Notes: generated by a model not told the origin, from the letters alone. A stretch of DNA of 64,000 nt from an uncultured Fodinibius sp. (GCA_913056235.1 CAJXMW010000003.1:372001-436000), one strand, 5' to 3'. Counted from the stretch's first letter, positions 40,601 to 49,498 are shown. Program-made: numbers and translations.

Positions 40601-41127
40601 TTCAGCCCATGGCGCTGTAATTCAATATAGTAGTCATCCCCAAACACGTTCAGGTACCACTCAAAAAGGGCTTTTGCTTCCTTTTCCCCTTTGTTGATGA
40701 TCGTCTGGTTGATCTCACTGGCGATACAGCAGGTCGTGGCGATAAGCCCTTCGGCATGCTCGGCCAGCGTCGGCTTGTCGATGCGCGGCTTATAATAGAG
40801 TCCCTCGGTGAAGCCCAGTGAGCACAGCTTCGAGAGATTCTTGTAGCCGGTCATATTTTTGGCCAGCAACACCTGATGGTAGCGCGTGCGATCTTTCTTG
40901 TCGTCCATCCCTGAAGGCGTCACATAAAATTCACACCCTATGATCGGCTTTACATCGTGTTTTTTTGCCTCATTCACGAACTCCGGCACGCCAAACATGT
41001 TGCCGTGATCGGTAATGGCAACGCCCGGCATGTCATGCTTTTTCGACTTTTTGATAATTTCACTGATGCTCGCGGCACCGTCGAGCATACTGAATTGCGT
41101 GTGATTATGGAGGTGTGAGAAGTTCAT
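37642..41127 (-). CDS. dnaE: DNA polymerase III alpha subunit
   Basis: 1161 residues, the replicative polymerase. The N-terminal PHP domain has an intact [13 protein letters not shown] and [10 protein letters not shown]. The C-family polymerase core shows [15 protein letters not shown] and the catalytic aspartates in PDIDIDFDD, then [15 protein letters not shown] and [12 protein letters not shown] tandem HhH region follows, then an OB fold ([18 protein letters not shown]). Complete, with no intein or frameshift seen. A long plus-strand open frame over 38866-40044 is only its antisense shadow. Confidence 0.97.
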   Translation of the reverse strand: MNFSHLHNHTQFSMLDGAASISEIIKKSKKHDMPGVAITDHGNMFGVPEFVNEAKKHDVKPIIGCEFYVTPSGMDDKKDRTRYHQVLLAKNMTGYKNLSKLCSLGFTEGLYYKPRIDKPTLAEHAEGLIATTCCIASEINQTIINKGEKEAKALFEWYLNVFGDDYYIELQRHGLNDQDKCNETLVKWAKEYNVKMVATNDCHYVNEEDSEAHDILLALQTNADINDPNRFRFTDDNNNLNTDYYLKTPEEMQELFDDLPSAIDNTNEIIEKIEDIDLSSELLLPHYSIPDQFDSMADYLRHMTFEGAKKRYGEITQDITERINQELAIINKMDFAGYFLITQDFTTEARKRDVFVGPGRGSAAGSVVAYCLGIINIDPMRHDLLFERFLNPERVSPPDIDIDFDDSGRQEVIDYVVEEYGRQNVAQIVTYGTMKAKTAIRDVGRVLGVPLQEVDRITKLFPDQPGLNTFDKVLDKSRNPESADDIQELFDSPDPQIQKMMRFARTLEGSARQTGVHAAGVIIAPGEISEYVPVALSKDKELITQYDGPHAEECGLLKMDFLGLKTLSILKTSIQYVEENHGVHYELDEIPEDDEKTFELYQKGHTIGTFQFESDGMRKYLKQLKPTELDDLIAMNALYRPGPMQFIPEYIDRKHGRSEVEYPHPDLEELLKPTYGIMIYQEQIMKAAQIIADYSLGEADLLRRAMGKKKQKVMAQQRETFTKKAVDNGVSEKKAEELFDIMAEFANYGFNKSHSAAYSVVAYQTAFFKANYPAEYMAAVLTHNMGDIDKVSKFIEECNRMGIKVDAPDINNGKGKFVAVDGRIQYGMEAIKGVGSNVVIEIVNERRENGKFDSIYDFARRVDSSITNKRTLESLFQAGAFDKLNTNRRQLLHHMEVIISYGSRVQEMENSNQSDLFGDSGDNASAIDEPELEPVEQWSNIERLNKERELIGFYLSGHPLDRFKEDVRIFCSHTLDPEELEQLDDGTKIRAAGIITQVNRVTDKKGRPFAFLEMEDRQGTVEVVVFNDVYDSNLGMLQKDTRVVVDGKFDSSRGKLQIIANNFERIESMREKHQDQIELKLDIDTNYVDDEDLKQMAQLFKQHQGQTNVRFNVLSSEAKRPFAMHVRKFVVDPNEELLSGLKALIGKDAVTLDRPNGNGRR

Positions 41128-41300
41128 TCAGAGGGCTTAGCTTTGGGATGCTAGATTGGAATAATAATACGATTCCTGCGCCACAAAATTAAGGTGCGTT
41201 TCCGATTTTTTCGAGCCCCTGCCAGAATAAAAAGTGATCAAAACTAACAGAATTCATCTGACTTCAAACCCAAAACTCGGAGAGAGGATTTTACTTATAA

Positions 41301-41720
41301 TTACTTCCCCATCACCTGAAGAAAGATACGGCGCTCCCGTGACCGGTTGTCGTGGTTGATAATAACCACCTGCTGCCATGTGCCCAACACCGGTTTACCT
41401 TCGTGCAGTGGTACCGTGATGCCCGGCCCCATCATCGTGGCGCGCATGTGCGAAAATCCATTATCATCGCCCCAGGTTTCACCGTGACGCGTGGTCTGAT
41501 TATGCGGGGCAAACTCCTCGAGCTTGTCCTGCATATCCTGCACCAGTGCCGGCTCAAACTCGATGGTTGAAATCGAAGCGGTGGATCCAATGGGGAAAAT
41601 ATGAATTATGCCCTCCTCGAAGCCACTTTCGGTGACAAAAGCAGTCACCTGATCGGTAATATTTTTGATATCTGAAAACCCATCGGACGGCACCGAAATT
41701 TCTTGACTGATGATATCCAT
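41301..41720 (-). CDS. yjbQ: YjbQ family protein (UPF0047)
   Basis: 139 residues from the ATG at 41720; a GTG three codons upstream is possible. The YjbQ fold shows IIHIFPIGSTASISTIEFEP, RHGETWGDDNGFSHMRATMMGPGITVPLHEGKP and the end GTWQQVVIINHDNRSRERRI. Family members have weak thiamin phosphate synthase-like activity in vitro, but the true role is not settled. It lies 173 bases upstream of dnaE on the same strand. Confidence 0.9.
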   Translation of the reverse strand: MDIISQEISVPSDGFSDIKNITDQVTAFVTESGFEEGIIHIFPIGSTASISTIEFEPALVQDMQDKLEEFAPHNQTTRHGETWGDDNGFSHMRATMMGPGITVPLHEGKPVLGTWQQVVIINHDNRSRERRIFLQVMGK

Positions 41721-41860
41721 AGCGTACACTCATATTTGATAATTGACCTTGAACGTGTAATACTCAGAGCTGTTTTTGGGATTCAGCGCTAAAGTAATAG
41801 TTTGAAATATATTTGTTCAAAAGAGATATCTACTTGCTATTTAAATCAGATATTGCCGAT

Positions 41861-42397
41861 ATGGATATTTTTAAAAAAGCTACTACAGCCGTTCCCGCTC
41901 TTCTGCTTTTACTTTTTTGCACTTCAATCGTACATGCCCAAGACAAAATCAGGGTAATCGAGCGTAAAGCCATGATTTATACCAAACCCAAAGTGGACAC
42001 CTCAAAAGCTATTAATGCCGAAAAGGGCGACATCTTTGAGATAGCAACAGAAGAAAATGAATGGATCAAAATCCATTTATTCACCGGCGCAGACCGATAC
42101 ATCGAAAGATCGCTAGTGGAGAAGCTCTATGTAAATGGTGAGATTCCTCCTTATCCATCAGATCCTTCAAAACGAAACAAAGTCTGTAACCAAGTTACTA
42201 AAGCCCAATCCAAGGCTTCAAGAAAAGCGTATTCGAAATATGGAGATGAGTCGGAGCAGCAAGCCGCCTACGAAAAATTTCTGCTCGACAAATATTTATT
42301 GAAGGATTTTCAAGATTTGGGAATCCCGCCCGCTCATTATTCAAAGCTGGTGGAATGCGTTAACAACGGCATGCCACGCATGATAAAAGTTAACTGA
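41861..42397 (+). CDS. Exported SH3-like domain protein, unrecognised
   Basis: 178 residues from the ATG at 41861; a TTG at 41813 would precede the signal peptide by 16 residues. The signal peptide is MDIFKKATTAVPALLLLLFC..., with cleavage near VHAQ. The mature start IRVIERKAMIYTKPKVDTSKAINAEKGDIFEI resembles a bacterial SH3 repeat. The C-terminal half is basic and helical with cysteines at two places. No catalytic motif. Probably periplasmic; function unknown. Confidence 0.72.
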   Translation: MDIFKKATTAVPALLLLLFCTSIVHAQDKIRVIERKAMIYTKPKVDTSKAINAEKGDIFEIATEENEWIKIHLFTGADRYIERSLVEKLYVNGEIPPYPSDPSKRNKVCNQVTKAQSKASRKAYSKYGDESEQQAAYEKFLLDKYLLKDFQDLGIPPAHYSKLVECVNNGMPRMIKVN

Positions 42398-42437
42398 AAG
42401 AAAACCGCCTATATAGTTTTACCCAAAGAACTTCGTG

Positions 42438-43265
42438 CTAACGCTCCTCATACCGAGTATGGTTCTCTAGGAATTGCCGCAATTCGTTTCTGTATTTAGC
42501 GCCCGTCTCCCAAAATCCAGAACCGTGACTACCCCGCAGCTCCACAAATGTTTTGGGGGCATTGGCCGCTTCAAACAGTTGTTGACCATGATGAAATGGG
42601 ACAATCTGATCATCCCGACTGTGCGCCATAAACAGCGGCGAATTAATCTGCTTGATGTGCTCCAGAGTGTTGTATTCAAAATTCATTATCCAGCGCACCG
42701 GCAGCCAAGGATACAGATCGGCACCCAAATCAGCGGCTGACGTAAAGGTAGATTCTATGACCGATGCAGCCGGTGATTTTTGCGCTGCCAGCCACGCCGC
42801 CACTGATCCACCAAGGGAACGCCCCATAATCACAATGCTGGAATCAATAATATTTTTATCCGCCCGCAGATAATTCCACGCAGCTTCAGCATCCCGGTAG
42901 GTGCCCTGCTCGCTGGGACTTCCCTCACTTTTTCCATAACCGCGATAGTCAAAGATGAAAACATTAAGGCCCAGCTCATGAAGTAGCTGTATGGTCTCCA
43001 GCCGTCCTGAGATATTCCCGGCATTTCCGTGAAAGTAGAGCACAGTTAAATGGGCGGAGTCCACAGGCACATGCCAGCCGTGCAGCTTGATATCATCATT
43101 TGTTTGAAAAGTCACCTCCTCGTAGTCCAACCCGGCCGTTGAGGGAGTGGCCAGGACTTCACCCTGCGGATGGTACACCAGGCTGGACTGCATGAGATAC
43201 ATCAGCAGCAGAATAATTATATATCCAATAGCAAGACTGCCTAAAACCCACAATATCGACTGCAT
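42438..43265 (-). CDS. Membrane-anchored alpha/beta hydrolase
   Basis: 275 residues from the ATG at 43265; a TTG at 43274 adds three. An N-terminal membrane helix (~4-24) is followed by an alpha/beta hydrolase of the BEM46/YfhR type: LYFHGNAGNISGR (oxyanion region), FDYRGYGKSEGSPSE, the nucleophile Ser in MGRSLGGSVAAWLA, the Asp in SRDDQIVPF and the His in RGSHGSGF. The complete triad implies an active esterase or peptidase of unknown substrate. Confidence 0.88.
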   Translation of the reverse strand: MQSILWVLGSLAIGYIIILLLMYLMQSSLVYHPQGEVLATPSTAGLDYEEVTFQTNDDIKLHGWHVPVDSAHLTVLYFHGNAGNISGRLETIQLLHELGLNVFIFDYRGYGKSEGSPSEQGTYRDAEAAWNYLRADKNIIDSSIVIMGRSLGGSVAAWLAAQKSPAASVIESTFTSAADLGADLYPWLPVRWIMNFEYNTLEHIKQINSPLFMAHSRDDQIVPFHHGQQLFEAANAPKTFVELRGSHGSGFWETGAKYRNELRQFLENHTRYEER

Positions 43266-43388
43266 GAAGCGCAAAACAAATTCAGTTTATGTTAGATCAT
43301 CTTTTTATTCCGGTACATCTCGCAAATTACGCAGATTAATTATCGATATCTGTGTAATCCACGGTAGCAATAGGCTATGCGCAATCGG

Positions 43389-43672
43389 TCAACGGAAACG
43401 TTTTGATTCGCCCTCCTTGGCACCCTGGGAATTCAGCTTACTTTCATACAGTACGAACTCATCAACCGACACATCGGGCAGCTAAAATGACTTATACCGA
43501 TGGATAAACGACATCATATCTTGTTTAGAGGCACTATTTGTGCGGGCAATAGTAATATGCGGCTTGTACAGTTGTGAGTTGGGATTAAACCCCATAGCCG
43601 TACACTCATCTTCAATAACCTGTTGTAGCTCAACTAACGAGTTGTTCCTAAACCGTTCCCGGAAACGCTATG
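43389..43672 (-). pseudogene. thpR: Decayed RNA 2',3'-cyclic phosphodiesterase (ThpR/LigT) C-terminal half
   Basis: The minus strand reads RFRNNSLVELQQVIEDECTA, then GFNPNSQLYKPHITIARTN, which carries the second HxTx motif (HITI) of the 2H phosphoesterase family. After SFIHRYKSF an in-frame TAG (43484-43482) interrupts it. The same frame then continues with LPDVSVDEFVLYESKLNSQG, the expected family C-terminus, up to a TGA at 43389. The N-terminal half with the first HxTx motif is missing; acylphosphatase follows immediately upstream. So this is a 5'-truncated copy with a premature stop, and almost certainly inactive. Confidence 0.8.
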
Positions 43673-43682
43673 AACAAACGCA

Positions 43683-43958
43683 TCAGTAATACCGTACTTC
43701 AAAATCCTCGTATTCTTCATCTGTCTCCTCGATCGTCACATCAATATTATCAACGCGACTGGGGCCAGGACCTTTTTCGCATCGGTTAACCATCTCACGA
43801 ATATGATCGAGAGGTCCGGCAAAAACGGCCTCCACGCGCCCATCAGGCAGATTCTTAATCCATCCAAATACTCCTACTTCTTCAGCATTAACTTTTGCAA
43901 AGTGACGAAATCCAACGCCCTGAACTCTTCCTTCGATATATACATGCGCCTGTTGCAT
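43683..43958 (-). CDS. acyP: Acylphosphatase
   Basis: 91 residues from the ATG at 43958; the frame extends to 44033 but the family starts here. Hydrolyses acyl phosphates such as acetyl or carbamoyl phosphate. Catalytic R18 lies in EGRVQGVGFRHFA and N36 in GWIKNLPDGRVEA. The length is typical. Its stop lies just before the thpR remnant; the deletion that removed the N-terminal half of thpR ends close to this gene. Confidence 0.94.
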   Translation of the reverse strand: MQQAHVYIEGRVQGVGFRHFAKVNAEEVGVFGWIKNLPDGRVEAVFAGPLDHIREMVNRCEKGPGPSRVDNIDVTIEETDEEYEDFEVRYY

Positions 43959-44144
43959 AAAATGTATGACTAGCCTTTTTATTAACTCTTTTGCTCTCAA
44001 TAAGTTATTGTAGATGCACTGCGTGCACCGCAAATGTACTAATCTGTAAGGAAATCTCTAACTATAACGATTAAAAGCTCTAAAGTTTGTATAATTACCT
44101 GTTGAAAAATTCAACTTTTACACTGTTCAGAACCTGATACAAGC

Positions 44145-45083
44145 ATGACACTTACACAACTTTCGTACGTCGTTGCCGTAGACCGATACAGACATTTTGC
44201 CACAGCTGCTGAAAAATCATACGTCACACAGCCTACCCTAAGTATGCAAATTCACAAGCTCGAAGACGAGCTGGGCGTTACCATTTTCGACCGATCCCGA
44301 TCACCGGTTATACCCACAGAAATTGGAGAAAAGATTATCGAAGAAGCCAAAAAGATGCTGAAACAGGCCAAGCATATCGAAGATCTGGCTTCGCTACAGG
44401 AAGATGAGCTGCGCGGCACTTTCCGAATCGGTATTATTCCTACGGTGGCCCCCTACTTGTTGCCGCTGTTTTTGCGCAGCTTTCGTCAAAAATATCCCGA
44501 TGTGCGACTGATCTTTGAAGAGGTGGTCACTGACAAACTACTTGAGTTGCTCGACCAAGACTACCTCGATATCGGCGTTATTGCCACACCGGTGGATCGC
44601 GGAAATATTTTTGAAGAGGATCTCTATTACGAACCCTTCCTGGGATACGTCTCCGAAGATCACCCGTTGGCCAAAAAAGACCGGCTTACAGTCGATGACC
44701 TTGAAGTAAGTAACCTGTGGCTGCTCAACGAGGGGCACTGTTTCAGAGATCAGACCGTTCAACTTTGCAAGAAATTCCGCAAGGACAAGCTGGAAGACCC
44801 AAAAATTGAGTTCGAAAGCGGCAACCTGGAAACGCTCAAACAACTGGTCGAACAGAACTTTGGGATGACCCTGCTGCCCTATCTGGCCAAGAACCAAATC
44901 AACGAACGGTGCGCCCAGGCTCACCTTCGGTATTTTGATGATCCCGTACCTCGTCGAAAAGTCCGAGTCGTATATGGACGCGAATACCTCAAAAAAAATA
45001 TTATTGAGGCTTTTAAAAAAGAGGTATTGTCTGTAATACCCGAAGAACTCAAAAAAGCAGACGAGGGGTTGCTGGTAGAATAA
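44145..45083 (+). CDS. oxyR: Hydrogen peroxide-inducible regulator OxyR
   Basis: 312-residue LysR-family regulator. The N-terminal winged helix-turn-helix is MTLTQLSYVVAVDRYRHF..., with the recognition segment TQPTLSMQIHKLE. The effector domain carries the redox cysteines C199 and C208 in NEGHCFRDQ and TVQLCKKF, at the same numbers as in E. coli OxyR. It should activate peroxide-stress genes after disulfide formation. The following TerC gene and DNA repair genes may be targets; no operator was identified. Confidence 0.94.
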   Translation: MTLTQLSYVVAVDRYRHFATAAEKSYVTQPTLSMQIHKLEDELGVTIFDRSRSPVIPTEIGEKIIEEAKKMLKQAKHIEDLASLQEDELRGTFRIGIIPTVAPYLLPLFLRSFRQKYPDVRLIFEEVVTDKLLELLDQDYLDIGVIATPVDRGNIFEEDLYYEPFLGYVSEDHPLAKKDRLTVDDLEVSNLWLLNEGHCFRDQTVQLCKKFRKDKLEDPKIEFESGNLETLKQLVEQNFGMTLLPYLAKNQINERCAQAHLRYFDDPVPRRKVRVVYGREYLKKNIIEAFKKEVLSVIPEELKKADEGLLVE

Positions 45084-45166
45084 TAGTTGTTCAAAATTCA
45101 TAGAAATTCTACCAAAGGTTCCATACTTTTGAGGTTTATTTTCAATCCCGAAATGAGATCCTTGTC

Positions 45167-46117
45167 TTGAATCACTCCCTCATACTCTGGACCGTATTCA
45201 ACATTTTTATCGTGGCGATGCTCATCATCGACCTGGCGGTCTTTCACAAAAAAGATCAGGAAGAAAGCATTAAACAAGCGCTCATTTGGACGGGCGTCTG
45301 GATTACCATGGCACTCCTCTTCGGGATTGGCGTCTACTACTACATGGGCTCGCAGCCTGCACTTGACTACTACACGGGCTACCTGATCGAAAAGTCGCTG
45401 AGCGTCGATAATATTTTCGTTTTTCTGCTTGTCTTTTCGTACTTCAAGGTGCCGCCCAATTTTCAGCATAAAGTACTTTTCTGGGGGATTTTCGGTGCCC
45501 TGGTCATGCGTTTCCTATTCATTTTTACCGGTGTAGCCCTGCTCGAACGCTTCCACTGGATTATTTATGTCTTCGGAGGTTTCCTGGTCTTTACCGGCAT
45601 CAAACTAGCCTTTGAAAAAGACAAGGAAGTACATCCCGAACGCAACCCAGTACTTTTGTTGGTTCGCCGAATTTTTCCGACTACCAAAAGCTACTATGGA
45701 TCGAAGTTTTTCATCCGGCGGATGGGCAAGATAATTGCCACTCCGCTGTTTATCGTGTTAATCGTGATCGAGACTACCGATCTCGTCTTTGCCCTCGATT
45801 CTATTCCCGCCATCCTGGCCATCACCCGAGACGAATTTATCGTCTATAGTTCAAATGCATTTGCCATCCTGGGGTTACGGGCACTCTACTTCGCCGTATC
45901 CGGCATCATGCGCCTGTTCCACTACCTGCACTACGGGCTGTCGCTTATACTGGTTTTCGTAGGTGTAAAAATGCTGATCTCTGAATTTTATCATATTCCC
46001 ACCCCCTACGCGCTGGCATTCATCGGCCTTACGCTGACAGTCTCGGTAGTTGCATCGATTTTAAATCCCAAGGAAGAAACACCCATCAACGGCGATCAGG
46101 TACCTGAAGAAGAATAA
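45167..46117 (+). CDS. TerC family integral membrane protein
   Basis: 316 residues with eight or nine membrane helices. The start is a TTG at 45167 (NHSLILWTVFNIFIVAMLIIDLAVFHKK); no ATG or GTG is available upstream in frame. TerC marks: ALDYYTGYLIEKSLSVDNIFVFL and ETTDLVFALDSIPAILAIT, whose acidic residues in membrane helices bind metal. Family members (Alx, MeeF, YceF) export Mn2+. Next to OxyR, a manganese or oxidative-stress link is plausible but inferred. Confidence 0.9.
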   Translation: MNHSLILWTVFNIFIVAMLIIDLAVFHKKDQEESIKQALIWTGVWITMALLFGIGVYYYMGSQPALDYYTGYLIEKSLSVDNIFVFLLVFSYFKVPPNFQHKVLFWGIFGALVMRFLFIFTGVALLERFHWIIYVFGGFLVFTGIKLAFEKDKEVHPERNPVLLLVRRIFPTTKSYYGSKFFIRRMGKIIATPLFIVLIVIETTDLVFALDSIPAILAITRDEFIVYSSNAFAILGLRALYFAVSGIMRLFHYLHYGLSLILVFVGVKMLISEFYHIPTPYALAFIGLTLTVSVVASILNPKEETPINGDQVPEEE

Positions 46118-46120
46118 GCT

Positions 46121-46537
46121 ATGAATTTCGCAAGTAAATGGTTTCTGCTCTATTATGTTATCCTTGGGCTCTCTTTGGTTGGCGGAGGTACCTACCTGAT
46201 CCTAAAAAATAATAAGTGCGCTACCTTTGTCAGGAATGCCGCTCACAATCCAAAACCTCCCCGACTGCTAATACGCATCCTCAAGTATTTCCTATTCTTT
46301 ACCCTGCCGGGCCTGGTGCTTTCCTTCATGCCGTTCTCGATTATCGAACTCCTGTTCACGCTTTGGAGTTTATTGGTAGTGTACATAGCAGGAATCCGGC
46401 TAGTGCGCTGGGACGAAAGTCGCGCACTCATCCGAGCTCAACACGACTCCCTGCCCGACCTGCTCCGAAAAAGTGGTGCCATGATGGTGGCAGTCGGGTT
46501 AGCTATTTTCCTGCTTGCATACGTTGTCATAAAATAG
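46121..46537 (+). CDS. Small membrane protein, unrecognised
   Basis: 138 residues with about four hydrophobic segments (~8-28, ~50-68, ~70-95, ~118-137) and a basic, Pro-rich loop (NAAHNPKPPR). It starts three bases after the TerC stop, so it is translated from the same message and may be an accessory of that transporter. No family recognised. Confidence 0.72.
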   Translation: MNFASKWFLLYYVILGLSLVGGGTYLILKNNKCATFVRNAAHNPKPPRLLIRILKYFLFFTLPGLVLSFMPFSIIELLFTLWSLLVVYIAGIRLVRWDESRALIRAQHDSLPDLLRKSGAMMVAVGLAIFLLAYVVIK

Positions 46538-46600
46538 CTTCTGAGCGATTAGCGCCATCTTTTGATCATCACTGAATAAGCACTCAACTTAAAGTGCACC

Positions 46601-46617
46601 CCATTTTTTAAAAATGG
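46601..46617. repeat. 17-base palindrome over a candidate start codon
   Basis: CCATTTTT and AAAAATGG are perfectly complementary around a single T, and the ATG at 46614 lies inside the right arm. A weaker GCACT/AGTGC pair lies just upstream. It could be an operator, a weak terminator after the TerC operon, or a structure that hides the first ATG. Confidence 0.5.
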
Positions 46618-47630
46618 ACCGCACTGTCAATGACAAAATGAGACATATGAATATCACTAAGGCAGGATATCACGGTATTCTTCTCCCTGATCTCAACATC
46701 GGCTTTGATTATAGCGGCACCGGCACCCAGCACACATTTATTTCGCACGCGCATGCCGATCACATGCCACGCAGTCAAAGCAGCAGTGTCTATTGCACGC
46801 CAAATACCTATAAGTTGATGAAACGCCGTGGTTTCAACGGTGAAGCAATAACGCTCGACTTTGGCGAACCCTTGGAAACCGACGAGGCTCGAATCACCCT
46901 TTATCCCGCGGGACATATTCTTGGCTCAGCCATGGTATTTGTAGAAAGTGACGAGGGATCGGTGCTTTACACAGGCGACTACCGGACGCCGCCATCGCCC
47001 GCCTCAGAGGGATTTGAAATTCCCGAGCAAGCCGACCATTTCATTACCGAAGCCACCTTTGGGCTACCCATTTACAAATGGGACTCCCACGACAAACTTT
47101 CCCAGGAAGTGCGTGATTTTGCCTCACAGACCCTTGCTAATGATTATACTCCCGTTTTTCTGGCTTACAATTTGGGGAAGGCGCAAGAGGTGATGCACAT
47201 GCTGGCCCCGCTGGGACATCCGGTACAAATTCACGGTGCCGGCTACAAAATGTGTGATGTCTATGAGCAGGCGGGCATCGATCTGGGCAATTATGATTCG
47301 TACAACCGCGAAACCTGCGAAGGCAATATCCTGATTACTACCACTTCGGCCATCAACAACGGTTTTGCCTCCAACGTCAGCAAGAAACGCATCGCCTACT
47401 GCTCAGGCTGGGCTACGCGGGAGGCATCGCGCACGCAACTGACGGCACACAAACTGATTCCGCTTTCGGATCACCTCGATTTCTTTGAACTCATTCGACT
47501 ATGCCAAGAACTGGATCCCGAGATGGTACACATCACCCATACGCCCAACGCCGATGTCGTTCGGCATTACCTGGATCAACGCGATATCAACTCTACATTT
47601 TTAGATATGGAAGTTGAAGAAGATGATTAA
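46614..47630 (+). CDS. Ligase-associated MBL-fold DNA exonuclease
   Basis: 338 residues of the metallo-beta-lactamase/beta-CASP fold: metal motif SHAHADH, YPAGHILGSAMVFVE, VLYTGDYR, an Asp/Glu-containing FITEATFGLP, and beta-CASP histidines near the end (LSDHLDF, HITHTPNADV). It matches the exonuclease that is usually paired with bacterial ATP-dependent DNA ligases, and such a ligase gene follows. In-frame ATGs at 46638 and 46647 (MNITKAGYHG) are equally good starts; the one at 46614 sits inside a palindrome. Presumed role: processing DNA ends before ligation. Confidence 0.88.
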   Translation: MDRTVNDKMRHMNITKAGYHGILLPDLNIGFDYSGTGTQHTFISHAHADHMPRSQSSSVYCTPNTYKLMKRRGFNGEAITLDFGEPLETDEARITLYPAGHILGSAMVFVESDEGSVLYTGDYRTPPSPASEGFEIPEQADHFITEATFGLPIYKWDSHDKLSQEVRDFASQTLANDYTPVFLAYNLGKAQEVMHMLAPLGHPVQIHGAGYKMCDVYEQAGIDLGNYDSYNRETCEGNILITTTSAINNGFASNVSKKRIAYCSGWATREASRTQLTAHKLIPLSDHLDFFELIRLCQELDPEMVHITHTPNADVVRHYLDQRDINSTFLDMEVEEDD

Positions 47631-47649
47631 GAATAAAAGATCTTAACCT

Positions 47650-47749
47650 GATAACCACAGAGGACTCAGAGGTAGCCGCGGAGTATCGCAGAGAAAAGCA
47701 TTTAAATCTGTGTCCTCTGCGAATCCCACTGTGTAACTCTGCGGTTATC
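47650..47749. repeat. 100-bp imperfect inverted repeat
   Basis: GATAACCACAGAG on the left and CTCTGCGGTTATC on the right are complementary except for one position. CAGAGG and CCTCTG words inside extend the pairing, so the whole gap can fold as a long interrupted hairpin. It fills the space between the exonuclease and ligase genes. Elements with the core ACCACAGAG are common dispersed non-coding repeats in Bacteroidota-like genomes (from memory). Confidence 0.7.
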
Positions 47750-47767
47750 TAAATAAAGTTTTCAACC

Positions 47768-49477
47768 ATGTCTGATAAATTTCAACAACTGGCTGAGACG
47801 GCGCAACAGATCAACGAAACACGCAGCACGAATTCAAAGATTACAATTTGTGCGGATTATTTTAGTGCTATTGGAAAGGATGAAGACCTAAACCGGGCCG
47901 CTCAGTTCCTGGGCGAAGGCGCTTTCTCGTCGGTCTCGGGCAAGCGAGCCTCGGTAGGCAGTCGTACCTATTCTACCTGTGCGGCTGAATTCTGTGAGAT
48001 CGATTACGAAAAAGTATTCAAGCCCTGCAAAACCGCACTTGGCAGCTCATCCGAGGCCATAGAACAGCTGATGAACAACATTGAAGTTGCCTGCCAAAAA
48101 CGAGAGCCCGCGCAGCTTTCCCTGGAAAAAATTGAGGAAACATACCAACAATTATATCGCGCTTCCGGTCGCGCCGACAAGCAGGAGATCCTACGCGAAA
48201 CGTGGAAACAGATGACCCCGGTAGAAATCAAGTATTTCATCCGGATTATGACGCAGGGTTCCCTGCGCATCGGCTTTGAAACGCGGAGTGTTGTGTCTGC
48301 CATCGCTGAAGCTTTTGACAAAGAAGTTGACGATGTGCGCTATGCTCACATGATCACCGGCAGCGTGGGACGTACGGCCGTACTCTGTAAAAACGACAAC
48401 CTCGACAAAGCCAGCTTTAACCTGTTTCATCCGCTCTCGTTTATGCTGGCCTCCCCCATCGAAAATCGAGCAGTAGAAGATCTCGATGAATATGTTGCGG
48501 AAGAAAAGTTTGATGGAATGCGTGCCCAGGCACACATCAGCGGACAACAGGTAGAGCTTTATTCCCGGGAACTCAATGAAATCACACACTCATTCCCGGA
48601 AATCCAACAATTTTTCCTTAAGCGTGACCTGCCGAATTTAGTACTTGATGGAGAAATTTGTGTCTATAAAGAGGATGAAATACTGCCCTTCCAGCTGCTT
48701 CAAAAACGAATGGGCCGCAAAAAGCCGAGCAAAGAGATCATAGAAAAATATCCGGTCCTTTTTGTCTCGTATGATCTCCTGTATCACGATGATCGCCCTA
48801 TTTTCGATCATACCCTTTCCAAACGTCGAGAACTATTAGTAGAGCTATCTCAGCAGCATAGTTTGCCGATCACCAACCAGTTTGAGGTATCAGATCACGA
48901 CCACGTGGATGAGCTATTCGAGCGGGCGCTTGCCCACGGCAACGAGGGACTGATGCTAAAGAAAAAAGGAAGTACCTACGAATACGGACAGCGCCGAAAG
49001 TCGTGGCTCAAGGTCAAAAAGCCCGGCGGCACGCTCGATACCATCCTGATGTATGCCCACGCGGGCAGCGGAAAACGCGGCGGCTACTACTCGGATTTCA
49101 CCCTGGGCATCAGCGTAAAAGAAGATGAGCGCTATGAAGAGGAATTCATTCCCATTGGCAAAGCGTATGGCGGTTACACCGACGAAGAGATGAAGCGACT
49201 CAACGAGCGCATCAAGGATTTAACCGTTGAGAAATATGGTCCCACACTGGGGCTTATTCCTGAAATTGTCATAGAGCTCGAGTTTGACGATATCCAAGTC
49301 AACAAGCGCACCAAGGCCAACTATACGCTTCGACTACCACGCTTTAAGGCCATCCGTTGGGATTTGGGTCCCAAAGACACCGACACGCTCAAAGATGTGG
49401 AACGGATGTACCAAGAAAAGATCGATCGGGATCGGTTAAAACAAAAAGAAAACCCCTCATTCGTATTTCACCAATGA
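47768..49477 (+). CDS. ATP-dependent DNA ligase
   Basis: 569 residues. An N-terminal helical DNA-binding domain (~1-215) is followed by the adenylation domain with motif I E246-K247-F-D-G, where K247 takes AMP. Then come VLDGEICVYK (motif III), GNEGLMLKKKGSTYEYG (motif IV), WLKVKK (motif V) and the OB-fold domain. It is longer than the LigC/LigD type and resembles LigB-type enzymes. With the upstream exonuclease it forms the ligase-associated pair; the DEXH helicase and PdeM phosphatase often linked to them are absent here. The stop codon lies inside a hairpin. Confidence 0.92.
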   Translation: MSDKFQQLAETAQQINETRSTNSKITICADYFSAIGKDEDLNRAAQFLGEGAFSSVSGKRASVGSRTYSTCAAEFCEIDYEKVFKPCKTALGSSSEAIEQLMNNIEVACQKREPAQLSLEKIEETYQQLYRASGRADKQEILRETWKQMTPVEIKYFIRIMTQGSLRIGFETRSVVSAIAEAFDKEVDDVRYAHMITGSVGRTAVLCKNDNLDKASFNLFHPLSFMLASPIENRAVEDLDEYVAEEKFDGMRAQAHISGQQVELYSRELNEITHSFPEIQQFFLKRDLPNLVLDGEICVYKEDEILPFQLLQKRMGRKKPSKEIIEKYPVLFVSYDLLYHDDRPIFDHTLSKRRELLVELSQQHSLPITNQFEVSDHDHVDELFERALAHGNEGLMLKKKGSTYEYGQRRKSWLKVKKPGGTLDTILMYAHAGSGKRGGYYSDFTLGISVKEDERYEEEFIPIGKAYGGYTDEEMKRLNERIKDLTVEKYGPTLGLIPEIVIELEFDDIQVNKRTKANYTLRLPRFKAIRWDLGPKDTDTLKDVERMYQEKIDRDRLKQKENPSFVFHQ

Positions 49478-49484
49478 GGGGTTT
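49445..49484. terminator. Terminator that includes the ligase stop codon
   Basis: AAACCCCTCATT (49450-49461) and AATGAGGGGTTT (49473-49484) form a perfect 12-bp stem around an 11-base loop. The ligase TGA at 49475-49477 lies in the right arm. On the minus strand the stem is followed by TTCTTTTTG, so it serves the lipoprotein gene better; on the plus strand only TTT follows. Confidence 0.82.
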
Positions 49485-49498
49485 GAATGCAAGTCAGT

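Noticed and set aside
45098-45469. Minus-strand 123-codon frame between oxyR and TerC
   Set aside because: Antisense to the start of the TerC gene; no family features.
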